A stretch of 64,000 nt of DNA from Zanthoxylum bungeanum. Taxonomy: Eukaryota; Streptophyta; Magnoliopsida; Sapindales; Rutaceae. Positions 47,022 through 58,828 of this stretch are shown here, piece after piece. Location: the NCBI GenBank assembly GCA_019454045.1, contig SKCR01023322.1, positions 1 to 64,000 of the forward strand. Reading direction: 5' to 3'. The translations under genes were made by a program, and so were the position numbers. The notes beneath the pieces are model-generated. The model was not told where the DNA came from, did not search any database, and saw only the letters and a program-made list of their open reading frames with translations. Within the stretch, counting starts at the first letter, position 1. Each line of letters starts with the position of its first letter.

Positions 47022-47983
47022 GTTATGTGCCCTTCCAATTGCAGATTGACTATCGCAATGAATGCAAATTGCTGGCACTGGCTTAGGCCAACTTGGAATA
47101 TCCTCTAGAAAATTTCGAAGCCATTCTGCTTCTTCAGCACACTTGTCTAATGCAATGAATTCTGATTCCATTGTAGATCTGGCTATCACAGTCTGTTTGG
47201 AGGATTTCCACGATATAGCTGCACCTGCTAGTGTAAACACATAGCCACTGGTAGACTTTGAGTCTTTCATATCAGATATCCAATTAGCATCACTGTATCC
47301 TTCGACTACAGCTGGATATCTATGATAGTGCAACCCATAATTACGAGTAAAACGTAAGTACCTAAGTACTCTCACTATTGCTTTCCAGTGATCAACCCCT
47401 GGATTACTCGTATATCTGCTGAGCTTGTTTACTGTACAGGCTATATCAGGCCTTGTACAACTCGATAGGTACATCAAACTCCCGATAACTCTAGAGTATT
47501 CTACTTGAGATATACCATCTCCCCTATTCTTTGATAGGTGTAGACTCACATCTAAAGGAGTTCTAGCCACAGCAGAATCATCATTGTTGAATTTACCAAG
47601 AATCTTGTCCACATAGTGCGACTGATCAAGAATAAGTCCATCTGAACTTCTCGAGATCTTTATTCCTAGAATGACATCTGCTAGACCCATGTCTTTCATG
47701 TCAAACTTAGATTTAGCATATTCTTGGTAGATTTCACCATTTTAATATTACTCCCGACAATCAATATGTCATCAACGTAGAGACATAAAATGACATAGCC
47801 AACTTCTGTCTCTCTGACATAAATGCATTTATCACATTCATTGATTTTGAAACCATTTGCCAACATGGTGTCATCAAACTTTTTATGCCACTGTTTCGGA
47901 GCTTGTTTCAATCCATACAAGGATTTAACTAACTTACAGACTTTCTTTCCTTGTCCTGGAGCTATAAAGCCTTCAGGTTGTTC

Positions 47984-48016
<33 letters not shown>

Positions 48017-48324
48017 AAAGGCTGTTTTCACATCCATCTGATGTACCTCAAGATTGCGCAAAGCTGCTGCAATGCTAGTATCATCCTTATGGAATTTATT
48101 CTCGTTACAGGAGAATAAGTATCAAAGTAATCAAGACCTTCACGTTGTCTGTAACCTTTAATTACAAGTCTTGCTTTGTACTTGTCAATTGATCCATCTG
48201 CCTTCATTTTCTTTTTGAAAATCCACTTGGACCCTAACGGTTTACATCCTGAAGGAAGATCCACTAACTCCCATGTGTGATTTTGTAAGATGGATTCAAT
48301 TTCACTATTGATGGCATCTTTCAC
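46830..48324 (-). pseudogene. Copia-B reverse transcriptase and RNase H, two or three frames
   Basis: Minus strand. 48324-48028 encodes the RT start (KPLGSKWIFKKKM, KARLVIKGYRQREGLDYF). 48061-47696 carries HQMDVKTAFLNGDL, YGLKQAPKQWHKKFDD and the catalytic LYVDDILIVGS (about 47775). 47699-46830 runs through [30 protein letters not shown] and RNase H ([41 protein letters not shown]). All the RNase H catalytic acidic residues look present. Frameshifts lie near 48050 and 47700. These domains would copy the RNA to cDNA in the virus-like particle. Otherwise intact. Confidence 0.93.
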
Positions 48325-49974
48325 AAAGCACCATCAACTGACCTTACAGCTTCGTTATAGCTTTGAGGATCATTTTCTAGCAAAAATGTCAAAAAATCTG
48401 GACCAAATGATTTTTCGGTTCTAGCTCTTTTGCTACGTCTTGGTTCAAGTTCAACAACTTGTTGATCCTCTGGAACATTTATTTGTTCTCGGTCCTGACT
48501 ATCTTCAATTATAGTCTCATGTGCCCGTTTGTACACATTTGAATTCGAATTAGTTTTACAAGGAAAAACGTATTCGAAAAAAGATGCATTTCTCGACTCC
48601 ATTATCGTATTCTTGTGAATATCTGGTATATTAGACTCATGCACAAGAAATCGATAAGCATTACTGTTATGTGCATATCCTATGAAAATGCAATCAACAG
48701 TTTTTGGTCCTATCTTCACTTTTTTAGGTGGTGGAGGAATGACTACCTTGGCAAGACACCCCCACACTCGTAGGAATTTATAGGAATGTACTCTTCCTTT
48801 CCACATTTCATAAGGAGTTTTTCCTGCTTCTTTCCGTGGTACCTTATTTAAAAGGTAATTAGCTGATAAAATAGCTTCTCCCCACATATTCTGAGGTAAG
48901 CCAGAGCTGATTAACATAGCGTTCATCATCTCTTTCAAGGTACGATTCTTACGTTCTGCAATCCCATTGGATTGAGGTGAATAAGGAGCTGTGGTTTGAT
49001 GTATGATTCCATTTTGTTCACAAAGTGATTCAAAAGGAAAAACATACTCACCACCACGATCACTTCTTAACTCCTTAATTCTTTTATTCAGTTGGTTCTC
49101 AACTTCATTCTTATAGAGAATAAATTTCTCTATAGCTTCGTCCTTACTTTTCATCAAATACACATAGCAAAATCTCGTGCAATCATCAATAAAGGTAATA
49201 AAATATTTATTACCACCTCTTGATTGTATTGAATTAAAATCACATACATCGGTATGTATTAGATCAAGTGGTTCAGAGTTTCTTTCAATACTATGAAAAG
49301 ATGATCTAGTCAGTTTTGCCTCAACACAAGTATCACACTTATGTTTGTTATCAATTTTAAAATTGGGAATGTGATTCATGTTAATTAATTTCCGCAATGA
49401 ATTAAAATTAACATGTCCTAATCTACCATGCCATAAATTAGAGTACTCAACAATATAAGCAGAAGAACTAGCTTTATTGATATTTTTGGGTTTAACAACC
49501 ATTACATTGAGCTTAAAAAGCCCATCAGTTACATACCCTTTTCCCACATACAACCCATTTTTAGTCAAAACTACTTTATCAGACTCGAACACCATCCGAA
49601 ATCCATGCTTGTTCAAAAGCGATCCAGACACAAGATTCTTCCGAATTTCTGGTACATACAGAACGTTGTTCAAAGTCAACTCTTTCCCAGAAGTCATCTT
49701 CAGAATCACCTTTCCTTGACCTTCAATCTCAGATGTTGCAGAATTTCCCATGTATATTTTTTCCCCATTACCAACAGAGACTCAAATGAAGAAACATGCT
49801 CTTGTCCGAGCACACATGTCGAGTGGCACCAGTGTCAATCCACCACTCTCTTGGGTTAGAACCCACAAGATTCACCTCAGAAACCACAGCTGAAAGGTTA
49901 ATGTCTGAAACATCTTGAGTCACATTTTCCATCACATTAGCCTCTTGATTCTTTTCTTCTTCGGCAATCTGCAC
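48321..49974 (-). CDS. Copia-B protease and integrase
   Basis: Minus strand. 49974-49768 carries the retropepsin site [14 protein letters not shown]. The 476-codon frame 49751-48321 continues with the rest of protease ([17 protein letters not shown]), the integrase zinc domain ([18 protein letters not shown]) and the DDE core: D in IHTDVCD, D in [10 protein letters not shown] in [10 protein letters not shown]. The C-terminal WGCLAKVV and [10 protein letters not shown] follow, and then a charged linker ([11 protein letters not shown]) leading to RT. The two frames are separated by about 16 bp with a frameshift. The integrase itself is fully open and retains all key residues. Confidence 0.92.
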
Positions 49975-50949
49975 TCAGAAGATTTGTGACCCATTTTGTC
50001 ACAGTTGAAGCATTTTCCTTGAAATTTGGATTTCTTGGAAACCCCTCCTTTGGGGCCCATCTTTGACCCTTTGTTCTTAGGGTTCTTGTTCTTTTGGCCA
50101 TGTTCAACAACATTTGCTTTGGCCTCATGAGTTATGCCTCTCTTGTCAGATACACGATTATCTTCCTCAATTCTGAGCTTAAGAACCAAGTCTTCAATAC
50201 TCATTTCTTTTCGCTTATGCTTTAGGTAATTCTTGAAATCTTTCCAACCAGGTGGTAGTTTTTCAATTATCGAGGCTACTTGAAAGGTTTCACTTAAAAC
50301 CATCCCCTCAGCATGTATTTCTGCTAGAATAATTTGCAATTCTTGTACTTGACTTAACACAGTTTTGGAATCAACCATCTTAAAATCTAGGAAACGGCCT
50401 ACGACAAATTTCTTAGTACCGGCATCCTCAGTTTTATATTTTCGGTCTAAAGATTCCCAAAGCCCTTTTGCTGTTTTCATTCCGGCGTACACACTGTACA
50501 AGGAATCACTCAGCCCATTTAGCACATAATTCCTACATAGGAATTCAGAATGTTTCCAAGCATCGATCGCAGATGATCACTTGGATATCAATCTCACCCT
50601 CCGCGGGTACAGGAGCATCTTCCTTTAGAAACCTTGCTAGGTTCAACGTGGTCAAGTAGAAAAACATTTTCTGTTGCCACCGTTTAAAATTCTGTCCACT
50701 GAATTTTTCAGGTTTTTCCGCAGCAGGATTGACATGGCTCACATGTCCAACAGGTTGTCTAGCCATAGAGGCAGTGACACTTTGGCCAGCCACAGCAGCT
50801 GCCATATTAAGCCCAGAGGCTGAAGCAAGTTGGCCAGCCGAAGAGGCTGCCACTGCACTTTGGCTAACCACAGGGGCTGCCACAACATTCTGCCCAACCA
50901 CAGGGGCTGCCAGAACATCTACTGTGTTTGGACTGTTTTCCATATCCAC
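49932..50949 (-). pseudogene. Copia-B gag, one frame break
   Basis: Minus strand from ATG 50949, only 20 nt after the LTR. The first frame (to 50545) has an unusual alanine/valine-rich repeat region, with VGQ/VSQ-type units (AAPVVGQ, AAPVVSQ) and AGQ units. It continues into EKFSGQNFKRWQQKMFFYL. A frameshift near 50540 leads to 50525-49932: [28 protein letters not shown], then a zinc knuckle [14 protein letters not shown] (C-x2-C-x4-H-x4-C, intact) and a basic tail. This matches the UBN2-type gag of plant Copia elements. The repeat-rich N-terminus is not a usual feature. Confidence 0.9.
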
Positions 50950-50969
50950 AGAGCGAATTTTTTTAAGAC

Positions 50970-51997
50970 TATTACAACTTATTTGTTTACTGTGTTCTTA
51001 CAACGAACTTTGAACAGACAGTAAACTGAACACAAAAGTACAATTAACAAAAGTGATACAGGAATCAACAATACAAATAAAATAGAAGACAATTGCAGGC
51101 AGTGAGTTGAGAATAAGGCACGGATCAGCAACAGGAAGAATTCCGAGGCTTGTTGATGTGGCAACAATCTCCTTAAAACAAATTCGTCCCCTACCGATCG
51201 GTGCAGTAGAGCGCGAGACGTCTGTTTCCCAGGATGCAACGGAAAAATAGACGAAATTGGACGGATCACCAAGTCCGACTTCAACGAACAACTGAAGTGC
51301 TTGAACTCTCTCTCAAAAGATTTTCGTAATAACAATTTTCTCTTGTGTGTAATGTCTGTAATTCTAAAAAACGAAAACACTACTATATTAAAAGAAAATA
51401 ACATGCCAATTAAGTTTCATCAATGAGAGGCTTTACACTTGTTGTAGCCATCAAGTTGATTAATGTCATTATCTCAAATTGTAACCACAAAGTTGATTAA
51501 TTGTCATTGATTCAACTGTTATGGAACATAAAAAGGCTTGGAAAAAATAAAGAGACATCCAAAAATTGGCTGGGCCAGGCCCGCTCAATTTGGTCCGGCA
51601 TTCGTGTACGCAGGACACGCGGGTGCACACGAGCCAAGCTTGATTCGGATTTGATTTGCCCCCCCCCCCCCCCCCCCCCCCCCCGCGCACGTAGAGAGAG
51701 CCTCTATCCTTATAACTCTTACCCATCTACATATGAGCAATCATATATAAGCATAATATTCACTCTATAGCTTTCCCATATGGGACAAGCTTACTTTTCT
51801 TTATTTTCCAACACCAATGGGTGAACTTCGAGCAACAATTTCTCATTCACCCAAGCACCATTTTAAGCATATGAATATACCATTTCGAAGTACTCACGGA
51901 GGAGTATCCGAATCATTCAATAACAACCACTAACACGAAGTGGACCATGCTTAAAATTGAGCCTCAAAATGCTTACTCATAAGCATTTTTTCCAACA
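50970..51997 (-). repeat. Copia-B 5' LTR
   Basis: 1028 bp, near-identical to 45207-46220. It has a 26-C run at 51659-51684. It is followed by TSD CCCTA at 51998-52002. Confidence 0.9.
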
Positions 51998-52002
51998 CCC
52001 TA

Positions 52003-52474
52003 AATCTTAGAGAATAAGAAAAATCTGGACAATGACGAAAATTTGTAGAACTTTAAGTCCAAGTCGAGTTGCCTCTGTGCTCTACGAATTTTGTGGCTAA
52101 CGTCCTCCCAGGATAACTTGGATTCCTCTTATTAAGGGGCACTCCTTAACAAGATCTCGAACTAGGACAATTGTGGAATCTCTTTCTTGACTCCAAAACA
52201 CAAAGATGTGACACAGAACTTTATGAATTTTCTGGATCTATTGAATGAACATGAAGGCCTCTTCAAATAGACATGGAATGGTGCATTTGAGGACACCATT
52301 TGGTTTGGAGTGTAATCCTCCTAAGGGTTATACACATTCCTTAAACCCTTTTGGAGCTTATAGGTGTGTTCTTTCAATTAAAGGACATGTCCCTACATGT
52401 TAGTGTCTCTCCCATAGGGCACTACCCAAGGGACATGACCCTCATTGCATCCATACTTTATATTTAGAGAATTT
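52003..52474 (-). repeat. Copia-C 3' LTR, proximal piece
   Basis: Minus-strand start TGTTGTAAATTCTC at 52474, with a polypurine tract (minus ATTATGGGGGAT, 52475-52486) beside it. It is homologous in outline to the Copia-D LTR at 1675-2050. It is interrupted on the other side by Copia-B. Confidence 0.65.
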
Positions 52475-52539
52475 ACAACAATCCCCCATAATTCTCTAAA
52501 TATTAATGCAGACATTTGAGAGAGTTTCCGTGAACTAAA

Positions 52540-54399
52540 TGTTAGTGTCCTAGACATGCCCAAGGTCTCTAAGTCAGGATATATGTGTGAATAAATCAAA
52601 GATAAGTTGCAGAAATTACTTACTTTGATTGGATGAGATTTCAAAAATTTTCTTTGTGTTTGTTGAAGCTCCAAGCTTTGTTGAATCTTTTCAACTCAAT
52701 GGTGAGTTTCCCTATCACCTTCTTTGACTCCTTAAGTGCTAGCTTGGATGAAATTTTGCAACAAAACTTCAAGAACAAGAGAGGGTGTGTTCGGCCAAGA
52801 GGGAGAGAAGAGGAGAGATGAAGTGTTTTCTTTGTGTTTTGTTTCTAAAAACAATTACAAAGTCAACTCACACAATTTGTGTATATGCTTTACCGAAAGC
52901 AAAAAGCAAAAGGTGTTGGAGGGAAAGTGGCATTAAATGCCCAACCACTTCTATCACTCAAGTGACTAGTGATGTAAGTTGATGGACCCCACCTCTTAAA
53001 TTCAAAATTCAAGTGGCTTGCTCAACACACTTCAGGCTCGGGTTCGTTTAATCCGATTAAATAAATTTTCCGTTGCGACGTAATTAAATCCAATTTAATT
53101 AAATAATAATGCCTAGTAAAATTATTACGAAAGTCATTCGCGAATTAAATCTAAATTAATTCGTTCACCCGAATTAAAATCCAATTTTAATTCCGCTTTG
53201 AAATTCGATTTCAATTAATATATCTAATATATTATTTAATCGATTAATTCCAAATTAATCGTGTTTTTTCTTCTATTATAATTTTATCCCAGATAAATTC
53301 TTGCTGCAATTAATCCTAGATTAATTTTCTCTTTCGTAATTAATCTCAGATTAATTCTGTTCGAGTCAAATGTCATCGGTGAATCTTTGGGAAGAGACCC
53401 AAGAGATCCCTGGATATGTTGGCAGTAAATCTGATTGTCGGACTATCCGAACACGTGCGTACCCCGTACCACGTTCTTACCGATTTACAAGACATGGTTG
53501 GCTTCTAGTAAAGCACTGTGCCTACCCAATTCTCCAGAAATATTCAACGAAGAATATATAATATTTATCAAGCGTAGTATACATGTATTGCGTATTACGA
53601 TCCAGTACCGGATGTCACATTCTAGGCCTGGGGCTGGAATTGTGTCTGCCCCATATGAAATATATATAGGATCACTAGCAACTAGCCTCTTTAATCGGAT
53701 AATCGTGACATTGTCATACTATCCCGATAGCTGCAACATTTAAGAGTACCAGTTATGTATCATATGTGATCATCATCTTCATATGACTGAAGTGACACTT
53801 TCATCTTGACATCACACCCAACACACTACGATTCTCAATAAACCCATAAGAGGCGTACACAGAACCTGTTAAAGCCCTGGACGACCAAAACCAAAGTGTA
53901 CTGATTGTCGCAGGTATTAGCGATGCAAGTCTCAGGTTAAGACCAAATACACCTACCCTGATTCAGATTCCCATAGACACATAGTCATACTACCAATGGG
54001 ATTCCGAGAGGTATATCCAGAGCGAAGTTGTTCCTGATCCAACGGCTAAAAGAACCTCGTATCACACTTGCATAAGCATCCAATACTTAAATATGTGAGA
54101 ATTATGTCGTTAAGCTTCCATAACACGCACAAGTGTAATATTAGTCTATTCCGCATTATCGATGTCCAGTCTCGATAATACTACGACTAGGGATATTTAA
54201 TGATTAAACCGTTCGTGGATTGATACTGTCTCATATCTTATTAATCCAGAACTAATAAGGACTTTTATCATTTATATGTATTCAAGTAATTTAATTAAAA
54301 AATGATAAAATAGCAATTTCCTTTGTCATATAGTTAATTGGTACAAAAACCACAATGTCTTTTACAAATAGTGATGATATGGGTCATAATTGTCCAACA
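52540..54399 (-). mobile_element. Solo LTR of the Copia-A family
   Basis: 1860 bp, plus-strand start TGTTAGTGTCCTAGACATGC and end AATTGTCCAACA. Along its length it corresponds to the Copia-A LTRs but is clearly diverged. A perfect target duplication CTAAA lies at 52535-52539 and 54400-54404. It has no internal region, so it is the product of LTR-LTR recombination. It lies in the 3' untranslated part of Copia-C. Confidence 0.9.
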
Positions 54400-54404
54400 C
54401 TAAA

Positions 54405-57400
54405 GCTGCATCGAAATAGGTAGCTTTCGTCTTGAACATTTCCTAGTGAATGACAATCGGATTTACTTGGCAAACCAATGACCCATTGTCTTAAACTGTT
54501 CTGTCGTTGGTGTAAACCAAGACAATTGCCAACACACAGCTTTACTTCGACCATTTCCTGTTCTACGGTTGTGTTTATTTCGGCCATGAACATTGGTCCA
54601 ATAGTCATCAAGCACTTTAGGGAAGTCAGCCTGTAAAATCTCATGGAAGTGGCCTCACTTCTTACTTGAAATATGTGATCTACTATTAAGAGGTAATTTA
54701 TCTTTACCCCCATTAAGACTCATTTCCTAATATAGTGATCATTAAAAGCCTTAACTTAGCCTAGCCTTGACAGACAGCACTCTGCGTCATTATCGGAATG
54801 GGAAAGAGTACAAAACTCTACAGTGTTTGTTTTGAATTGCACAAAGTTTCAGTTGTCCTTTTTGAACCTACATCTTGGGATCTTCAGTCAGCTAGGTTGG
54901 GTTTCCACAGTGATAATTCTTAATTTATAGGCTTCAAGCCCATTCCCCTTGATGACTTCACAATTTGCTCTCTAGGTAAACCTTTTGTAAATGGATCCGC
55001 TAGGTTTTCATTTGATTTCACATAATCGATCGATATTATGCCACTTGAGAGCAGTTGTCATATGGTATTATGTCTGCGACGTATGTGTCAAGACTTACCA
55101 TTATACATTGTATTTTGGGCTCTCCCAATAGCCGATTGACTATCACAATATATGCTTATCCCTAGCACCGGTTTGGGCTAATTTGGAATATCCTCCAGGA
55201 AATTTCGAAGCCATTCCGCTTCTTCTGTTGTTTTGTCTAATGCTATGAACTCTGATTACATAGTAGACCGGGCAATACATGTTTGCCTCGAGGATTTCCA
55301 TGACACGACTGCACCACCAAGTGTGAAAATAAATCCACTCGTAGATTTGGAATCCATTATATCAGATATCCAGTTAGCATTACTGTATCCCTCTAGAACA
55401 GTAGGATATCTCGTATAATAAAGACCATATTTTGAAGTTTCTCTCAGATACCTCAAAACTTTTACTATGGCTTTCCAGTGGTTATGTCCTGGATTGCTCA
55501 TATATCTGCTAAGCATGTTTATAGCTTGAGTGATATCAGGTCGTGTGCAATTTGTGAGATACATCAAGCTTCCGATGATTCTCGAATACTCAAATTGCGA
55601 TACGCTTGAGCCAGTATTCTTTGATAAATGAAGAGTTAGGTCTACAGGAGTTCTAGCCACATTTAGATCTCCTTTATTATATTTCTCAATAATCTTCTCA
55701 ACATAGTGAGTCTGAGATAATATATATCCTTCTTATGTTCTAGAAATCTTAATTCCTAAGATCACATCAGCCTTAAATCTTTCATATCAAATTTGCTGGT
55801 CAATACTTTCTTGGTAGACCGAATTATCTCACAATTACTACCAATTATCAGCATATCGTCTATGTAGAGACACACAATGACATATCATTTATAAGTTGAT
55901 TTGGTGTACACACACTTATCACACTCATTGATCGTGAAATCACTTGACAAAATATCTTTGTCAAATTTTTCATGCCATTGCTTGGGTGCCTGTTTTAATC
56001 CGTATAAGGATTTTAAGAGTTTGCACACCTTCTATTCTTGTCCAGAAACATTGAAACCTTCTGGTTTTTCTATGTAAATCTCTTCATCCAGTTCGCCATT
56101 TAAGAATGTCATCTTTACATCCATTTGATGTATTTCAAGACCAAATATAGTTGTTATGGCTATGAGCATTCTTATTGACATGATACGAGTCACTGGTGAA
56201 TAGGTGACAAAGTAATCAAGACCTTCTTTCTGTCTATAACATTTTATGACAAGCCTTGCCTTGTACTTATATATTGATCCATCTGGTTTCATCTTCCGTT
56301 TGAATATACATTTGTAGCCTAGTGGCTTACAACCTGGAGGAAGATCAACCAACTCCGAAGTATGGTTTTGTATGATAGAATCAATCTCATTATTGATAGC
56401 CTCTTTCCACAAATGTGTCTTTGACAGAGACATTACTTCTTTATAACTTTGAGGCTCATTTTCTAACAAGTATGTCAAAAAATCGGGACCAAATGACTTA
56501 GACGTTCTAGCTCTTTTGCTACGTCTAGGTTCAATTGTTTCAATATTTTCACGTTGATCTGATTCTTGGTTAACCTGATCACTATCTTTGATAGTATCAA
56601 TAGTTCTTTTGAGAGACTATATTCTTTATCTTTCCTTACAAGGAAACATCTCTTCAAAAAATATCACGTTTCTTGACTCAATTATCATATTCGGATTGAT
56701 GTCAGGAATCTCAGAATTATGTACTAAGAATTGATACGCACTACTGTTGCGAGCATATCCAATGAATATACAATCAACAGTTTTAGGTCCTATTTTAACA
56801 TTCTTAGGTTTAAGAACCATTACTTTGGCAAGACACTCCCATACTTTCAGATATTTTTAGAAAGGTACGTGACCTTTCCACAACTCATATGGTGTCTTGT
56901 CCAATCTTCTGTGAGGAAGCTTGTTCAGAACGTAGTTCGTGGAAAGCAAGGCTTTCCCCCACAAGTTTTGGGGTAAACTAGATATTGTCAACATGGCGTT
57001 CATCATTTCCTTCAATATTTGATTTTTTCGCTCAGCAATCTCGTTCTATTGAGGTGAATAAGAAGCAGTAGTTTCGTGAATAATTCCATGATTGGAACAA
57101 TATTCACCAAATGGTTACACATATTCACCACCTCTATCACTCCTGATTCTTTTGATTTTCTTGCCAAGTTGATTTTCAACTTCAATCTTATCGTGTATAA
57201 AGCTCTCAATAGCTTCATCTTTGCTCCTCAACAAATACATATAACAGAATCTTGTGTTATCATCGATAAAAGTGACAAAATACTTTTTACCGCCTCTTGT
57301 TTGCACAATATTCATATCACACACATCAGTGTGTACAAGTTCCAAGGGTTCAGAAATTCGTTCTATGGAATAAAATGATGCTCTATGCATTTTTGCTTCA

Positions 57401-58828
57401 ACACATGCCTCACATTTATGTTGGTTGTCAATTGTAAATTAGGTATAAGGTCCATGTTAATTAATTTACGCATTGTATCATAATTAACATGTCCTAACCT
57501 CTCATGTCATGTATTTTGTGACTCAATAATATAAGCGGAAGTTGTAGCTTTATTATTAGCACTGTGTCGATTGACAGTCATTACATTGAATTTGAAAAGG
57601 CCCTCTGTGGGGTATCATTTTCCTACATAGACATCATTTTTGGTCAATACAAACTTGTTAGAAACAAATACAAGCTTAAAGTCATTCTTGCTAAGGAGAG
57701 AGCCCGAGACCAAGTTCTTCTGAATATCAGGAACATGCAAAATATTCTTCAATGTAAGCTCATTTACGGATGTCATCTTCAGAACCACTGTGCCTTGTCC
57801 AACCACTCTAGAGGTAGACGAGTTTCCCATTGTCAGATGATCACCACCATCGACCTTCTGATACGAGGAAAATATCTTGCTATCAGCACATATATGACGA
57901 GTAACCCAGTGTCTACCCACCATTCTCCCGGATTCCCAACCAAGTTGGCTTCAGTTACCACTGCTAAAAGGTTCATCTCTGAGATCTCATCAGTCAGCTA
58001 CTCATTTTCAGTGACATGGGCCTCATTTTTCTTTTTCTTGCCTTTGTCCTGAGACTTCTTGTTTCTGCAGTCCTTTGCCATATGACCGTTTTTCCACAGT
58101 TGTAGCACTTCCCCTTGAACTTCTTGTTAGCTTGGGAAGAATCAGCTTCACTGTTCTTTATCTTTTTGCTACCTTTTACACCTTCGACGATATTGGTCTT
58201 AGACTCCATAGTCTTGTAGCTGGCCTTCTCGGACTTCTTGTTGTCCTATTTGATCCTCAATCGAACTTCAAGGTCTTCAAGGCTCATCTGCTTCTTTTTG
58301 CGTTTCAGATAGCTCCTAAAGTCCTTCCATGATGGAGGTAACTTTTCAATGATGGTGGCAACTTGAAAAGTCTCACAGATTTTCATCCCTTCATCCTATA
58401 TTTCATAAATGATCAATTATAGTTAACCCAACTAAGACATTTCCATTTTTGAATCTACCATTTTGTAGTCCAGGAACCTACCCACGACAAATTTCTTTTG
58501 CCCGACATCCTCGATTTTGTACTTCTTCTCGAGAGATTCCCAGAGAATCTTCGCATAAATCATGCCTTAGTACACATTGTATAGGGTATTATCAAGTCCT
58601 CCCAAAGTTAGTTCTTGCACAAGAAGTCGTCTGACGACCATGTCTATTCTCGCAGTTGCTTGGCTGTTTTCGTTTCTCCCTCCACAGGACTAGGAGGATC
58701 TTTGAGGTACTTAGCCAACTGGAGAGTTGTCAGGCAATATTTTGCTCTGCCACTGTTTAAAGTTTGCTCCACCAAACTTTTTCAGCTTTTCTCCATGAGC
58801 GACCGGTACCGAGATGTTTCCGCTAGCT
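54405..58828 (-). pseudogene. Copia-C polyprotein, heavily degraded
   Basis: Minus strand. Gag from 58828 (truncated N-terminus; EKLKKFGGANFKQWQSK-like) to 57994, with a broken zinc knuckle (CYNCGKT then frame loss). Protease/pre-integrase 57923-57615 ([15 protein letters not shown]). Integrase about 57480-56660 ([24 protein letters not shown]). Linker and RT start 56478-56032 (KPLGYKCIFKRKM, HQMDVKMTFLNGEL). The RT active site is near 55860 in a broken frame. RNase H follows from 55660 ([24 protein letters not shown]) to about 54950. Stops and indels occur every 100-400 bp. It hosts three later insertions: Copia-B, the solo LTR and the Athila element. Confidence 0.9.

Larger units (their letters stand above)
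45207..51997 (-). mobile_element. Copia-B, near-complete Ty1/Copia element
   Basis: 6791 bp, minus strand: 3' LTR 45207-46220, polypurine tract, RNase H, RT, integrase, protease, gag, 5' LTR 50970-51997. The target duplication CCCTA occurs at 45202-45206 and 51998-52002. The two LTRs are almost identical over about 1 kb apart from a C-run length change (14 versus 26) and small indels. Together with mostly open pol frames, this makes it the youngest element in the window. It is inserted in the 3' LTR of Copia-C. LTR termini read TG...TA and not TG...CA, and no primer site is evident. Confidence 0.92.
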
